From assembly GCF_001561955.1 (NCBI RefSeq), contig NZ_CP014223.1, positions 1,240,001 to 1,304,000 of the forward strand: DNA of 64,000 nt. Reading direction: 5' to 3'. Of this stretch, positions 44,000 through 53,946 are shown one piece after another. Made by a program: the position numbers and the translations under genes. Source of the stretch: Anaerotignum propionicum DSM 1682. Its GTDB lineage: Bacteria; Bacillota; Clostridia; Lachnospirales; Anaerotignaceae. The notes beneath the pieces are model-generated. The model had not been told where the DNA came from and searched no databases. It saw only the letters and a list, made by a program, of their open reading frames with translations. Numbering within the stretch: the stretch's first letter is position 1; each line of letters starts with the position of its first letter.

Positions 44000-44701
44000 G
44001 TGGAGGGTGAACGTATTTCTGCTGCAATTATTGTTGCTGCGGGGCAGGGCAAGCGCATGGGTGGGAAAACCCGAAAGCAGTTCTTGATGTTGGAAGGAAA
44101 AGAAATTTTAGCTCATACGGTAGATCGTTTTGAGGAGTTTTCCAAAATAAAAGAGATTGTTTTGGTAATAGGCAGAGATGATATAGAGAGTGTTAAGGCG
44201 ATGGTAAGGAAATACGGCTGGAAGAAAATTAGTGCTGTGGTTTGTGGAGGGAAGGAACGACAAGATTCTGTGAAGTGTGGTCTAAAGGCACTTTCCCTAG
44301 CCTCAGAAGTCGTTTTAATACATGATGGTGTGCGCCCATTTGTAACAGAAGAAATGATTAACTGTTCCATAGATGCAGCGCAAAATTTTGATGGATGTGT
44401 ACTTGGTGTACCAGCAAAGGATACCATTAAGATTTGCGACAAAGATGGGATGGTTCTTGAAACACCTGATCGCAGTACAGTATGGCACATACAAACACCC
44501 CAGACGTTCTCCAGAGATTTGATAGAAAAGGCATACGAAAAGGCGGAGAAGGATGGTTTTTTTGGCACGGATGATGCTTCTGTCGTTGAGCATTATGGCG
44601 CCAAGATAAAGGTCATTCATGGCAGCTATCAAAATATCAAGATTACCACAAGGGAGGATATCCTAATGGGAGCTTGCTTTTTGGAGGAGGAGAGGAAATG
44701 A
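44000..44701 (+). CDS. ispD: 2-C-methyl-D-erythritol 4-phosphate cytidylyltransferase
   Basis: MEP-pathway enzyme that couples CTP to methylerythritol phosphate, 233 residues. It has the CTP loop [17 protein letters not shown] near the N-terminus, then DGVRPFV and the C-terminal [10 protein letters not shown] and ITTREDI segments. The start is GTG 44000, with AGGGAG about 9 bases upstream; no ATG is available in frame. The stop overlaps the rnhA start (ATGA). ispF is not in the window. Confidence 0.95.
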   Translation: MEGERISAAIIVAAGQGKRMGGKTRKQFLMLEGKEILAHTVDRFEEFSKIKEIVLVIGRDDIESVKAMVRKYGWKKISAVVCGGKERQDSVKCGLKALSLASEVVLIHDGVRPFVTEEMINCSIDAAQNFDGCVLGVPAKDTIKICDKDGMVLETPDRSTVWHIQTPQTFSRDLIEKAYEKAEKDGFFGTDDASVVEHYGAKIKVIHGSYQNIKITTREDILMGACFLEEERK

Positions 44702-45165
44702 AGACAATTGTGATATATACAGATGGTGCATGCTCCGGAAATCCAGGCGCAGGAGGATATGGCGTAGTAATGCTATATGGCACTGCCCGAAAGGAGCTGT
44801 CAGGAGGATATCGCAAAACAACTAATAATCGTATGGAAGTTTTAGCTGTGATTAAAGGACTGGAGGCCTTAAAGGAGCCTTGTGCCGTTAAGCTGTATAG
44901 TGACTCAAAATATGTAGTAGATGCGATCGAAAAAGGTTGGGCAAAAAAATGGCGCAGTCAAGGTTGGATGCGCAATAACAAGGAAAAGGCCTCAAATGTA
45001 GATTTATGGGAGCGACTGTTGGCACTGCTTGAAATTCATCATGTTTCCTTTATTTGGGTAAAAGGACATGCTGATAATCCTGAAAATGAGCGATGTGACC
45101 AATTAGCAAGGGCTGCAATACAGAAAAATACGTTAGAAAATGACGAAAATTATGAAACAATGTAA
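44698..45165 (+). CDS. rnhA: Ribonuclease HI
   Basis: A 155-residue enzyme that cuts RNA in RNA-DNA hybrids. Catalytic acids are present in [16 protein letters not shown] (first Asp), the [13 protein letters not shown] helix (Glu), YSDSKYVVD (Asp) and the C-terminal [15 protein letters not shown] (His and Asp). ATG 44698 overlaps the ispD stop by four bases and has GGAGGAGGAG just upstream, inside ispD, so translation is coupled. The basic handle is present ([12 protein letters not shown]). Confidence 0.95.
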   Translation: MKTIVIYTDGACSGNPGAGGYGVVMLYGTARKELSGGYRKTTNNRMEVLAVIKGLEALKEPCAVKLYSDSKYVVDAIEKGWAKKWRSQGWMRNNKEKASNVDLWERLLALLEIHHVSFIWVKGHADNPENERCDQLARAAIQKNTLENDENYETM

Positions 45166-45196
45166 ATGAGAACAGTGACTTAGTAGGAAATTTGCG

Positions 45197-45225
45197 TTGA
45201 CACTTTATGAAATATATGGTAGTAT
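45197..45225 (+). promoter_or_regulatory. Sigma-A promoter of the cold-shock gene
   Basis: Perfect TTGACA (45197-45202), 17-base spacer, TAGTAT (45220-45225). The leader is only about 40 bases, shorter than the long thermosensing leader of E. coli cspA. Confidence 0.8.
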
Positions 45226-45271
45226 TGTCTTGTAAAAGTTTTTTATCTATCTATGTAGGAGGATTTATTCA

Positions 45272-45472
45272 ATGAAAAAGGGTACAGTTAAATGGTTCAA
45301 CGCAGAAAAAGGTTTCGGTTTTATTTCCGTTCCCGGTGAAGACGACGTGTTTGTACACTTCTCTGCTATTCAGTCTGAAGGTTACAAGACACTTGAAGAA
45401 GGTCAGGAAGTTGAATTTGAAGTTGTTCAGGGTGCAAAAGGCCCTCAGGCTGCTAACGTAAAACGTGCTTAA
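45272..45472 (+). CDS. cspA: Cold-shock protein
   Basis: A 66-residue single OB-fold nucleic-acid chaperone of standard length. The RNA-binding motifs RNP1 (KGFGFISV) and RNP2 (VFVHFSAI) are both present. The start is ATG 45272 behind TAGGAGG. It is monocistronic with its own strong promoter. Codon use is the cleanest in the window, as expected for a highly expressed gene. Confidence 0.97.
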   Translation: MKKGTVKWFNAEKGFGFISVPGEDDVFVHFSAIQSEGYKTLEEGQEVEFEVVQGAKGPQAANVKRA

Positions 45473-45589
45473 TCGATTTGATTCTGTATTGAAGATGCTT
45501 AGGCATTGATAATATAAATTATTTTTTGGTTATGCAAAAAACAACGCTTTATACCGTTGGACAAAGTTAGGAAGCTAGACTTCCATGGA

Positions 45590-45617
45590 AGGCATAGGTT
45601 TGCACCTGTGCCTTTTT
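45590..45617 (+). terminator. Intrinsic terminator downstream of cspA
   Basis: AGGCATAGGT pairs with ACCTGTGCCT (one G-U) around TTGC, then five T. It lies 117 bases past the stop, and the 3' UTR also has a GGAAG-CTAGA-CTTCC hairpin (45571-45585 region). Confidence 0.85.
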
Positions 45618-45975
45618 GTTATGTAAAAGTACCCTTACACAACTAAATACTTAAGGATTCAAATAAAACTTAAATGTGTTTTAAAAGTGCTTTCTTTGTG
45701 GTATTTCTGGAAAGACATATAGTTCTCTAAAGGGAAAAATAATATAGAAACAAATACAAATTATATTGAATGCGAAAGATAAAAAGTATAGATGTTTTTA
45801 GGTACTGCGAAGAGTAATATATTTGGTGATAAAAAATGATTGGCTCTAAAGATTGATAATTGATATATGTGGTCATTAAAACAATTGTAAGTGGAAAATT
45901 GTAAAAACATTGCAGATGAAAAAAATCAAGCTTATATTAGATATAAAAGATCAAACCTAAAAAATAGCAACTAAA
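45618..45975. other. Gene-free AT-rich stretch between cspA and the HD gene
   Basis: No ORF of merit and no recognisable RNA. Confidence 0.4.
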
Positions 45976-46022
45976 GAAAAAAACAATGGCGATAACCAAA
46001 AGACACTTGGTTTATCGCCATT
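45976..46022 (-). terminator. Intrinsic terminator of the HD-domain gene
   Basis: AATGGCGATAA and its complement (45985-45995 and 46012-46022) plus inner ACCAA/TTGGT pairing; on the minus strand this is followed by GTTTTTTT. Confidence 0.88.
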
Positions 46023-46063
46023 AACTTTACTGATTTAGAATTGATACAATTTGTTTTGTTCCT

Positions 46064-46591
46064 TTAAGAAACAGCAACCTTTCCCACTCGGATTCCTTTA
46101 TATTTGCGCTCTGCAACCTCGCAAACAGCACAAACCTTATCTACAAAGGTAATGACGTAGGATTCAATATATCTGGGAGGAACGAGGGTGCATGGCCACA
46201 TATGCTTAGAGATAGCATCCTTTTCGACTTTATTCAGCTCTGTAATTTTTCTTGCATTATCCAGAGCAACTCTGGGATGCCAAGATGCATGATGGGTGCG
46301 AAGCCCCTTCTTTGTTCTCCAATCGTAGAAGAACAGATCATGAAGAAGACCAGCTCTGGCTGCGGAACGATAGTCCCAGCCCATGCGATAGCAAACCAAA
46401 AAGCTGTAATAGGATACATTAATGCTATGCTGCAATCTGCTTGTATTGCAATGCTGTACGAAGGAGTCCATTTTTCTAACCATTTCATGATCAAGGAGAT
46501 CCTGTACGCATTCATTATACTCTGCTAATAATTCATCCTCACTTAAGTTGCCAAAATCTTTTTTGGAACCAATTGCCTTGTGCATTGGCAT
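46064..46591 (-). CDS. HD-domain phosphohydrolase of unknown specificity
   Basis: A 175-residue HD protein with the first histidine in LQHSINVSYYSF, the central LLHDLFFYDW (HD pair) and later histidines in THHASWHP and ISKHMWP. This resembles small clostridial HD hydrolases that may act on nucleotides; no partner is adjacent. I start at ATG 46591 (MPMHKAIG), behind AAAAAGGAC; the open frame up to 46678 lacks a site. It ends in a strong terminator. Confidence 0.85.
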   Translation of the reverse strand: MPMHKAIGSKKDFGNLSEDELLAEYNECVQDLLDHEMVRKMDSFVQHCNTSRLQHSINVSYYSFLVCYRMGWDYRSAARAGLLHDLFFYDWRTKKGLRTHHASWHPRVALDNARKITELNKVEKDAISKHMWPCTLVPPRYIESYVITFVDKVCAVCEVAERKYKGIRVGKVAVS

Positions 46592-47613
46592 CACGTCCTT
46601 TTTGAGATTTACATAAGTATACCACAACGGCGAAGAAAAAAGACGGGGGAAACCAGGAAAAAGAACTTTTTTTCCCAATCACTGCTATGTTTTTCCTCAG
46701 CATTATCAAATGACCCCGACTTCAAGTTTCTTTGCTTTGACTTTTCTATTATAGCATATGAATAAATAACGCACAAGGAACAAAACAAGCAAATTTCAAG
46801 TAAATCATTCCCTTATGTTTGTGACCATTGATCATTATTGCTCCGACAAAATCTTTCAAAAATCAACAATAAAACAGGAGAGAAATCAGTCTGTTCCCCT
46901 CAATTTTAAAAGAAAATAATTATGAGTTTATCTTAAAATACACTGTCTTTTTTGTATTCAAAATCGTCAGTTATTTAACATGCTAATTAACATAAAACAT
47001 GGAGATATTTTAGATATTATAATAGAAAATCAAATTTTAATAATGATACTTAGATTTTTAGAGGGGCTATGACATAGAATGTATGCTTTAAGGTATATTT
47101 ATTCTAAAGTAAGTGATATTTTTCTGAATAGAAGAAAATTTACGAAAAATTTTTTTGAGTCCTCTTATCATCATGGGGGTGTAGATGTTTTCACAAATTA
47201 TCGAGAAAATATGTTTTTTTCAAAAATGACTGATTGAATTTGGAACATAGTAAAGATGAAATCCAACTATTTCATCAAAGGAAATATTACACAATTCCTT
47301 ATAAAAACGTAGCTATCCAGCTAGTAGATCTTTTGTCAGATTGCACAAGAATGTAAGAAACACTTTTGATGTTTTTAGCATGGCTAGAAATCGACTTTAT
47401 TGATAAGCCTTAGGCCGTATTCTACGAAGAAAAGATATGGGGTGATATTTTATTAGAATAATGGTGCAACTTTTTATCTGTAAATGAAATTGCTATTTGA
47501 ATACCTAGATACTAGAACCCTTTATTTTTTAAAGTAGGTTTTTTATTGACTATTTCGGCAAAAATGATGATTATAAGCTTGAGAAGCCAAATTTTTTGTA
47601 TAAAAAAGAATTG
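46592..47613. other. One-kilobase gene-poor stretch upstream of clpB
   Basis: Mostly AT-rich sequence with many stops in all frames. One 52-codon open frame at 47079-47237 (MYALRYIYSKVSDIF..., ending FSKMTD) looks partly protein-like but has only a distant GAGGGG site. No tRNA, known RNA or repeat is seen. It could be the residue of a decayed gene. Confidence 0.45.
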
Positions 47614-47640
47614 TTAGCACTCTTTACAAGTGAGTGCTAA
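47614..47640. promoter_or_regulatory. CIRCE operator (HrcA binding site)
   Basis: TTAGCACTC (47614-47622), a 9-base spacer, GAGTGCTAA (47632-47640): an exact match to the CIRCE consensus. HrcA would repress clpB here until heat stress. It overlaps the promoter. Confidence 0.97.
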
Positions 47641-47651
47641 CAATGTATAAT
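47623..47651 (+). promoter_or_regulatory. Sigma-A promoter of clpB inside the CIRCE element
   Basis: TTTACA (47623-47628) lies in the CIRCE spacer, 17 bases before TATAAT (47646-47651). HrcA binding would therefore cover the -35 box directly. Confidence 0.85.
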
Positions 47652-47703
47652 ATACCCATATTGAAGATACATTTAATGTATGTAATAGGAAGGTGGAATG
47701 GTT

Positions 47704-50286
47704 ATGAACTTGCAAAAATTTACCCAAAAGTCTTTGGAAGCCATTCAAAATGCCCAGTCTGTTGCTGTGGAATATGGAAATCCACAAATTGACCAGCAGC
47801 ATTTGTTGGCAATGCTATTAACCCAGGAAGATGGTTTGATTCCTCAGTTATTACAGAAGATGGATGTAAATGTGAATGGCTTGCTTCAGGCAGTAGAAGC
47901 TGAAATAAAAAAACTTCCTCGTGTGTCAGGGGGACAGACCTATGCCAGCGGGGGATTAGAAAAAACTTTAGTTGCCTCCGAAAAGCTTGCTGAAAATATG
48001 ACAGATGAATATGTTTCTGTAGAACATATTTTTTTAGCAATGTTGAATGCACCAAATGAAGTGCTAAAGCCAGTTTTCAAGCAATACAACGTGAGCAAAG
48101 ATGCATTTATGAAGATATTGGTTTCTGTACGGGGAAACACCCGTGTGACCAGCGATTCTCCGGAGGCCACGTATGATGCTTTGAAAAAATATGGTACAGA
48201 TTTGGTGGAGAGGGCGAGAAGCAAAAAGCTGGATCCCGTTATTGGTCGTGATGATGAAATCAGAAATGTAATACGAATTTTATCACGTAAGACGAAAAAC
48301 AACCCTGTTTTAATCGGTGAACCCGGTGTGGGAAAAACGGCGATTGCCGAAGGCTTAGCACAGCGTATTGTCAAAGAGGATGTGCCCAATAGCCTAAGGG
48401 ATAAAACCATTTTCTCATTAGATATGGGGGCTTTGATTGCAGGGGCAAAATTCCGTGGGGAATTTGAAGAACGATTGAAAGCGGTTTTAAATGAAGTCCG
48501 TAAAAGTGAAGGTAAAATTATTCTCTTTATTGATGAGCTGCATACCATTGTTGGGGCAGGAAAGACAGACGGTGCCATGGATGCCGGCAACTTGCTGAAA
48601 CCAATGCTAGCCAGAGGTGAACTGCATTGTATCGGTGCAACCACCCTGAATGAATATAGGCAGTACATCGAAAAGGACGCTGCATTGGAGAGAAGATTTC
48701 AACCAGTTTTGGTCAACGAACCAACGGTGGAAGATACCATTTCCATCTTGCGTGGGCTGAAAGAACGTTATGAGGTTTATCATGGTGTTAAAATTCAGGA
48801 TCAAGCAATTATTGCAGCAGTAACATTGTCCAACAGATATATCAGTGACCGTTTTCTTCCTGACAAGGCAATTGATTTGGTGGATGAAGCTTGTGCTATG
48901 ATTCGTACGGAAATGGATTCTATGCCAACGGAGCTAGACATTATTCAAAGAAAAATTATACAACATGAAATAGAAGAGGCGGCGCTTAAGAAAGAAAATG
49001 ATAAGCTTTCTAAGGAACGATTGACTGAAACCCAAAAGGAACTGGCAGAAATGCGGGATAAGTTTGCCGCTTTGAAAGCAAAATGGGAAAATGAAAAGGA
49101 CTCCATTGGCGTTGTGCAAAAGCTTAGAGAGGAAATAGAAGATGTAAACGCTGAAATTGAGGCGGCAGAGAGAAAATATGATTTGAACCGAGCCGCCGAG
49201 TTAAAATATGGAAGACTGCCCCAATTACAAAAGGAGCTTGAGGAAAAAGAACATCTTGCCGAGGAAAACAGCGGAAAGAATACACTCCTTCGGGATAAAG
49301 TAACTGAGGAAGAGATTGCACGTATTATTGAACGTTGGACGGGGATTCCCGGAGCAAGACTTATGGAAGGCGAAAGAGAAAAGCTTCTTCATTTGGAGGA
49401 GATTTTGCACGAGAGAGTGGTTGGTCAAGATGAGGCGGTAATGAAGGTTTCGGAAGCCATTTTAAGAAGCCGTGCAGGAATTCAAAGTCCAAATAGGCCC
49501 ATTGGCTCATTCTTATTCCTTGGCCCAACGGGCGTTGGAAAAACAGAGTTGGCAAAAACTTTGGCAGAATGCTTGTTTGATGATGAAAAAAATCTGGTTC
49601 GTATAGATATGTCTGAGTATATGGAAAAATTCAGCGTATCTCGTTTGATTGGTGCCCCTCCGGGTTATGTTGGTTATGAGGAGGGTGGTCAGCTTACCGA
49701 GGCTGTTCGCAGAAAGCCTTATTCTGTGATTCTTTTTGATGAGATTGAAAAGGCCCATCCTGATGTATTCAATATTTTACTTCAGGTTTTGGATGATGGA
49801 CGTATTACAGATTCCCAAGGAAGAACAGTGGATTTTAAAAATACAGTAATCATTCTTACCTCCAACTTAGGTTCTTCCTATTTATTAGAAGGAATGGAGG
49901 ATACGGGAGAAATAAAAGAGGACGCTCGTTTGGCGGTGGAAGAATTGCTGCGTCGTTCTTTCAGACCGGAATTTTTAAACCGTTTGGATGAAATTGTATT
50001 TTATAAACCATTAACAAAAGATAACATCACTCATATTGTCGACTTAATTATAGCTGACTTGAATAAACGACTGGTTGATAAACAGCTCCAATGTAAATTG
50101 ACGACAAGAGCAAAAGAATTTATCGTGGATGAAGGTTATGATCCTGCATTTGGTGCAAGACCCCTTAAGAGAATGGTTCAAAGAAATATTGAAACACTGT
50201 TGGCAAAGAAAATTATTGCTGACGAGGTTGCTCCAGGAACCACTTTAACGATTGATGTGGAAAATGGTGAATACAAAATAATTTGA
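47704..50286 (+). CDS. clpB: Disaggregase chaperone ClpB
   Basis: An 860-residue Hsp100 AAA+ protein that pulls apart aggregates with DnaK. It has an N-terminal Clp-N repeat domain (1-145) and a first ATPase with Walker [10 protein letters not shown] and Walker B LFIDELH. The middle coiled-coil domain (about 405-525) distinguishes ClpB from ClpC/ClpA. The second ATPase has GPTGVGKTE and LFDEIEKAH, followed by a C-terminal sensor 2/small domain. I start at ATG 47704 (NLQKFTQKS), seven bases after GGTGG, rather than ATG 47698. Regulation is by HrcA through the CIRCE site upstream. The usual partners groESL and dnaK are elsewhere. Confidence 0.98.
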   Translation: MNLQKFTQKSLEAIQNAQSVAVEYGNPQIDQQHLLAMLLTQEDGLIPQLLQKMDVNVNGLLQAVEAEIKKLPRVSGGQTYASGGLEKTLVASEKLAENMTDEYVSVEHIFLAMLNAPNEVLKPVFKQYNVSKDAFMKILVSVRGNTRVTSDSPEATYDALKKYGTDLVERARSKKLDPVIGRDDEIRNVIRILSRKTKNNPVLIGEPGVGKTAIAEGLAQRIVKEDVPNSLRDKTIFSLDMGALIAGAKFRGEFEERLKAVLNEVRKSEGKIILFIDELHTIVGAGKTDGAMDAGNLLKPMLARGELHCIGATTLNEYRQYIEKDAALERRFQPVLVNEPTVEDTISILRGLKERYEVYHGVKIQDQAIIAAVTLSNRYISDRFLPDKAIDLVDEACAMIRTEMDSMPTELDIIQRKIIQHEIEEAALKKENDKLSKERLTETQKELAEMRDKFAALKAKWENEKDSIGVVQKLREEIEDVNAEIEAAERKYDLNRAAELKYGRLPQLQKELEEKEHLAEENSGKNTLLRDKVTEEEIARIIERWTGIPGARLMEGEREKLLHLEEILHERVVGQDEAVMKVSEAILRSRAGIQSPNRPIGSFLFLGPTGVGKTELAKTLAECLFDDEKNLVRIDMSEYMEKFSVSRLIGAPPGYVGYEEGGQLTEAVRRKPYSVILFDEIEKAHPDVFNILLQVLDDGRITDSQGRTVDFKNTVIILTSNLGSSYLLEGMEDTGEIKEDARLAVEELLRRSFRPEFLNRLDEIVFYKPLTKDNITHIVDLIIADLNKRLVDKQLQCKLTTRAKEFIVDEGYDPAFGARPLKRMVQRNIETLLAKKIIADEVAPGTTLTIDVENGEYKII

Positions 50287-50341
50287 GTATCAAGATTAAA
50301 AAAATGAAGAAATATTTCTGTAAATGAAATCTAATGAAAAA

Positions 50342-50396
50342 AGTCCGCATTGCAGGGTAGGGAGCAAAGCTCGCCTATTGCATGGGGGCTTTTTTA
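50342..50396 (+). terminator. Intrinsic terminator of clpB
   Basis: AGTCCGCAT pairs with ATGGGGGCT (with G-U pairs) in a long imperfect hairpin, with GAGC-AAA-GCTC at the top and six T after it. Confidence 0.8.
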
Positions 50397-50473
50397 TTTT
50401 ATAATCTGATGCTCAGACAGCTATATTTTGCACTAAGAAAATTACAAATTATTGCAAGAGTTTCTGTCGAAGA

Positions 50474-50502
50474 TTGTGTTTGCTATTTAGTTCTGTTATA
50501 AT
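50474..50502 (+). promoter_or_regulatory. Sigma-A promoter of the membrane GGDEF gene
   Basis: TTGTGT (50474-50479), 17-base spacer, perfect TATAAT (50497-50502). Confidence 0.65.
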
Positions 50503-50642
50503 ATTATAAATTAGTAAAAGAAAATGAAACTTTATGCATTGGCCAAAGAAACAATTCATTTTTGTATGTTATAGCGGAGCAAATAAAGAGAGGTAGACTG
50601 CTAATTGGAAGTCATAATAATGAAATTGGAGAAGGAATATAA

Positions 50643-51737
50643 ATGGATCATTTATCTAAATTCTTGAGAGGGTTAGGCCATTGGAAAGAGAGCTTGCTTG
50701 CTGAGAAGGTTGATTTATATAAAGAAGAAATATGTAATAGAAATTATAACAATTTTCTCGGATTAACAACCGTAGGTATTATTATTACTTGCGGAATTTT
50801 ATTAGTGGGCTTACCTTTATCCGAATATTTTACATTTAATAATCAGATATTTGTACTATTAGGTTTTTGTGTAATTTTATATTTAATAGCCAAGTTTTAT
50901 CTTCATAAAAAAAAGAAGTACATCACACTCATTTTCTATTGTGCATTATCCCCGGTTATGTTCATGGGAATATTAATGGGTACATTTTTGGATAGTCAGG
51001 TTCCTTCTATCACAATCATGGTATTTTTATGTGTGTTAACATTGTTTATGATAGACAAACCATGGAGAATTTTTTTTTATATCACATGTTCAGCAATGAT
51101 CTATGCTATTTTATGCTATTATGCCAAGCCAAAATCACTGTTTCTTTCTGATATGATGCATTTGGTTGCTTTCTACTGCTTGGCATTGGGGATTAATTTC
51201 TTGACTTTAAATGAGCGAATAGAAAATGTGGAAAGCTTTGTAAAATACAAAAGCAAGTCGGAAATAGATCTTATGACAGGGGTATATAACAGAGAAGTCG
51301 GGCTTCTTAAAATAAAGCAATTAATTTACAACCAAATAAAGGGCTCTTTTATAATTTTGGATATAGATGATTTCAAAAAAATAAATGATCATTTTGGACA
51401 TATGTATGGTGATTCTGTTATCAAAGAAATCAGTCATCTAATCAAAGGCTATTTTTCAGAGGAAGATATCGTTTTGCGTATGGGCGGTGATGAGTTCATT
51501 GTTTACTCCATTAATCTTATTGAAATGAATGAATGCAGAAGAGGCTTGGAAAATTTATTGGACTCTTTACGTTCTTCTGCCATAGGGTGGGAAAAAGGCA
51601 TCAGTGTAAGCTTTAGTATTGGCTGTGCCATTAATGACAAAGAAGAGGTTGATTTTAATCGTCTCTATCGTGAAAGTGATCAGTGCCTATATGTAGCAAA
51701 AAATTCCGGCAAGGGCTGTTGCGTTATTAAAAAATAA
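50643..51737 (+). CDS. Membrane-bound diguanylate cyclase
   Basis: A 364-residue GGDEF protein. Five to six hydrophobic helices (about 38-190) form an N-terminal membrane sensor, followed by a short coiled linker (ERIENVESFVKYKSK) and a GGDEF domain with the active loop at 281-285 (RMGGDEF). It should synthesise c-di-GMP in response to an unknown membrane signal. No EAL or HD-GYP domain is fused. The gene has its own promoter and a terminator. The start is ATG 50643 with GGAGAAGG upstream. Confidence 0.94.
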   Translation: MDHLSKFLRGLGHWKESLLAEKVDLYKEEICNRNYNNFLGLTTVGIIITCGILLVGLPLSEYFTFNNQIFVLLGFCVILYLIAKFYLHKKKKYITLIFYCALSPVMFMGILMGTFLDSQVPSITIMVFLCVLTLFMIDKPWRIFFYITCSAMIYAILCYYAKPKSLFLSDMMHLVAFYCLALGINFLTLNERIENVESFVKYKSKSEIDLMTGVYNREVGLLKIKQLIYNQIKGSFIILDIDDFKKINDHFGHMYGDSVIKEISHLIKGYFSEEDIVLRMGGDEFIVYSINLIEMNECRRGLENLLDSLRSSAIGWEKGISVSFSIGCAINDKEEVDFNRLYRESDQCLYVAKNSGKGCCVIKK

Positions 51738-51820
51738 TTTTCAGTGAGATAAATTTAGAGATTCAATTTAAGATGAGGTAAAAGGATAAGTACATTTTAC
51801 GAACAAAAAGGAGCAATGAT

Positions 51821-51858
51821 ACAAAAGCGATACTAAAGTTAAAAGTATCGCTTTTGTA
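51821..51858. terminator. Bidirectional terminator between convergent genes
   Basis: Perfect 14-bp stem ACAAAAGCGATACT (51821-51834) with 51844-51857; the A-rich/T-rich ends serve the GGDEF gene (plus) and the small paralogue pair (minus). Confidence 0.9.
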
Positions 51859-51874
51859 CTATAATCAGTGGAGA

Positions 51875-52054
51875 TTAACGTCCTGTTTTCTGTGCAGTTT
51901 TTGCAAAGTGACGCAAGGATTTCATGGTTGTGATTTCAGAACTACTGTGTGAAATGGTCTGTTGAATTTCATCGGGTAACCCTTTGTAAAAGTTCTGTGC
52001 TCTTGCGTTGTTTAAAAGTAAGTCGGCTAAGTCTCTGTATTCTTTTCCAAACAT
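51875..52054 (-). CDS. Small helical protein, paralogue 2 of a tandem pair
   Basis: A 59-residue protein (MFGKEYRDLADLL...AKTAQKTGR) beginning at ATG 52054 with GAGGAGG just upstream, inside the end of the preceding gene. It aligns with its upstream neighbour along its whole length: EY..L.DLL..N..A..F...LP...Q near the start and a basic LR.FA/LR.YA helix near the end. No family is recognised; there is no membrane segment, cysteine or signal peptide. Its stop lies just before the shared terminator. Confidence 0.8.
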   Translation of the reverse strand: MFGKEYRDLADLLLNNARAQNFYKGLPDEIQQTISHSSSEITTMKSLRHFAKTAQKTGR

Positions 52055-52055
52055 T

Positions 52056-52232
52056 TTAATAACCTCCTCTCAAAAGATGCTCGGCATAGCGCCGAAGGTC
52101 TAAGTCATAGTGGATGTTGTTTTCGTACTGACGAACGTTAAATTGGCGGTCTTCCGGCAGAGAATCAAAAAAATCCTTTGCTTTTGGATTGCGGTTTAAC
52201 AAATCATCAAGGTTTGTGTATTCTTGAGCCAT
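52056..52232 (-). CDS. Small helical protein, paralogue 1 of a tandem pair
   Basis: A 58-residue acidic protein (MAQEYTNLDDLLNRNPKAKDF...AEHLLRGGY). I start at ATG 52232 because GAGGTGA lies 6 bases upstream; the open frame continuing to 52358 lacks a site there. It resembles the next gene (ATG 52054, one base after this stop) at about a third of positions. Predicted as two or three helices. Function is unknown; the tight spacing shows they are co-translated. It diverges from yigZ. Confidence 0.82.
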   Translation of the reverse strand: MAQEYTNLDDLLNRNPKAKDFFDSLPEDRQFNVRQYENNIHYDLDLRRYAEHLLRGGY

Positions 52233-52446
52233 TTTTATCACCTCAACGTTATTTTGCGCAAAAAAAAGAGTTTCATTCTTAATTAAAAAGTAGGAAATAC
52301 TTTTGTGGTTGGTAATTTGTGTGATATAATATTGCAATTGATCGATAGAAAAAATCATTTTCTAATGATTAAGTTGAATACGAAAATAATAATTTAATTT
52401 CATTAAATTGCTGTAGGTATTAAAAACGAATTGGTTGGTGAAAGAC

Positions 52447-53097
52447 ATGTTGTATGAATATAAAACAATTTTAACAGAAGCAGAAGCTGAAATAATCGAA
52501 AAAAAATCACGCTTTATTGCCACGGTACGCCCTGTAAAATCAGAAGAAGAAGCAAGGCTGTTCGTAGAAGAAATGAAAAAGAAATATTGGAATGCCACCC
52601 ACAACGTTTTTGCATTTCAGCTTGGGGAACGTAATGAGATTCAGCGATTCAGTGATGATGGTGAGCCTCAGGGAACGGCAGGCATGCCTGTTTTAAATGT
52701 GCTTAAGGCAGAGGATATTAAAAATGCAGCAGTTGTAGTTACCAGATATTTTGGAGGAACGCTTCTGGGCACAGGTGGATTGGTTCGTGCTTATGGAAAG
52801 GCTGCGAAAGTAGGGTTGCTGACCGCAGGGATAGTCCAATTAATTTTGTATTCAAAATATGAAATTACAACGGAGTATACGGATTCGGGAAAAGTGCAAT
52901 ACGAAATTCTCCAAGAAGGACATATTCTTTTTGACACCCAGTATTCTGAAAAGGTTGTTTTCGTAGTATTTGTTAAAGTTGAAGAGACTACCACTTTTGA
53001 GAAAAAGATGACAGATGTTTTTAAAGGAAATACCCCTTTTGAAAAACAAGGAGAGCAATATGGGGTGTGGCAGGATGGAGAGCTATCTTTACTGTAA
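52447..53097 (+). CDS. YigZ/IMPACT-family protein
   Basis: A 216-residue two-domain protein: an N-terminal IMPACT domain (KKSRFIATVRPV, then THNVFAFQLG, FSDDGEPQGTAGMP and TRYFGGTLLGTGGLVRAYG, all diagnostic) and a C-terminal DUF1949 ferredoxin-like domain. Relatives are linked to translation regulation, without a defined reaction. I start at ATG 52447; TTG 52435 is possible, and neither has a strong site (GGTGA). It is divergent from the small paralogue pair. Confidence 0.92.
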   Translation: MLYEYKTILTEAEAEIIEKKSRFIATVRPVKSEEEARLFVEEMKKKYWNATHNVFAFQLGERNEIQRFSDDGEPQGTAGMPVLNVLKAEDIKNAAVVVTRYFGGTLLGTGGLVRAYGKAAKVGLLTAGIVQLILYSKYEITTEYTDSGKVQYEILQEGHILFDTQYSEKVVFVVFVKVEETTTFEKKMTDVFKGNTPFEKQGEQYGVWQDGELSLL

Positions 53098-53946
53098 TGA
53101 AGTTGCTTGCAAGAAGATTAAGAAAGTTTAAATTCTCAAGGAGATAGCAATTCTGGAAAAATAAATAGAAAAAAAGTAATTTTTTTGGAGTTACGAATTT
53201 TTCTCGTGAATGAGAAATAAAGATAAGAATCTTTTCGTTCCATGAACTGGAGAGTGCTAGTTTAACTTTAAAAGAATGGAGCAAAAGAGAAAGAGATTCC
53301 TTTTCGGAAAATAGGAGTTGGAAGGTTCATTTTTGAAGAGGGAGGAAAGTTTTTTGCACACCAGTTAGTCATCGCTTACATGTGGCGCTGAAACGATCTA
53401 TGGAAAATAGTGAATTTAGGACATGATCTAACAAGAAAGAATAGGTGAAATATTATGAGAGTAGGTCATTTAATTTACAAAGTCGAGAATTTGGACAAAA
53501 GAGTGAAAGAATGGAGAGATAAAAATGTTTCTTTCCTGGAGAATTGAGTTTGCCATGCTTATTTGAGTTATTTTGATATTGACCCTAAGCTACGAAATTC
53601 TGTACGTCCCAATGGATGAACAGTTGTAAAAATAGGTAAGCCACAACGGCAGAAACAGCAAAAATGGTTCAAGAATTTTTGGATGATCCTATTGTTGAAA
53701 TAACAGTTACTGGAGAAGAAGGTTTTGTTAAAGAAGTGTTGAATTGCGTAGCTTACTCAGGCAATGGATTTTCTGTTAGCTGAAATTACGCTTGAGGCCT
53801 TGTTTTCATTGACAGAAAGGGAGTTCCACGCAAGATTTCATATTTCTAATAGAACAGAAATCTGAAAGAGCAATATTGTTCAAGAATGCTTAATGGGTTT
53901 ATGATATAGTGTAAGCAAGCCGCAAGAACTAGGAGAGGATGTACAT
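53098..53946. other. Gene-poor region with decayed coding sequence
   Basis: 849 bases without an intact gene. It includes the broken VOC-like gene at 53455-53620. A further open stretch at about 53651-53781 in another frame (MVQEFLDDPIVEITVTGEEG...GNGFSVS then stop) looks like the end of some protein but is not recognised. A likely promoter of the AraC gene lies near 53900. Confidence 0.5.
53455..53620 (+). pseudogene. Remnant of a VOC/glyoxalase-like gene
   Basis: ATG 53455 opens MRVGHLIYKVENLDKRVKEW, which looks like the first strand-helix of a VOC-fold protein, but the frame stops at about 53545 and, after a short gap with coding-like content in the same frame (SYFDIDPKLRNSVRPNG), again at about 53620. 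Two in-frame stops and missing metal-binding segments indicate a dead gene. The family call rests on a short N-terminal match. Confidence 0.5.

Noticed and set aside
47940-48668. Long minus-strand ORF of 242 codons inside clpB
   Set aside because: It is the antisense shadow of a strongly conserved coding region, has no ribosome binding site and a composition typical of reversed coding sequence.
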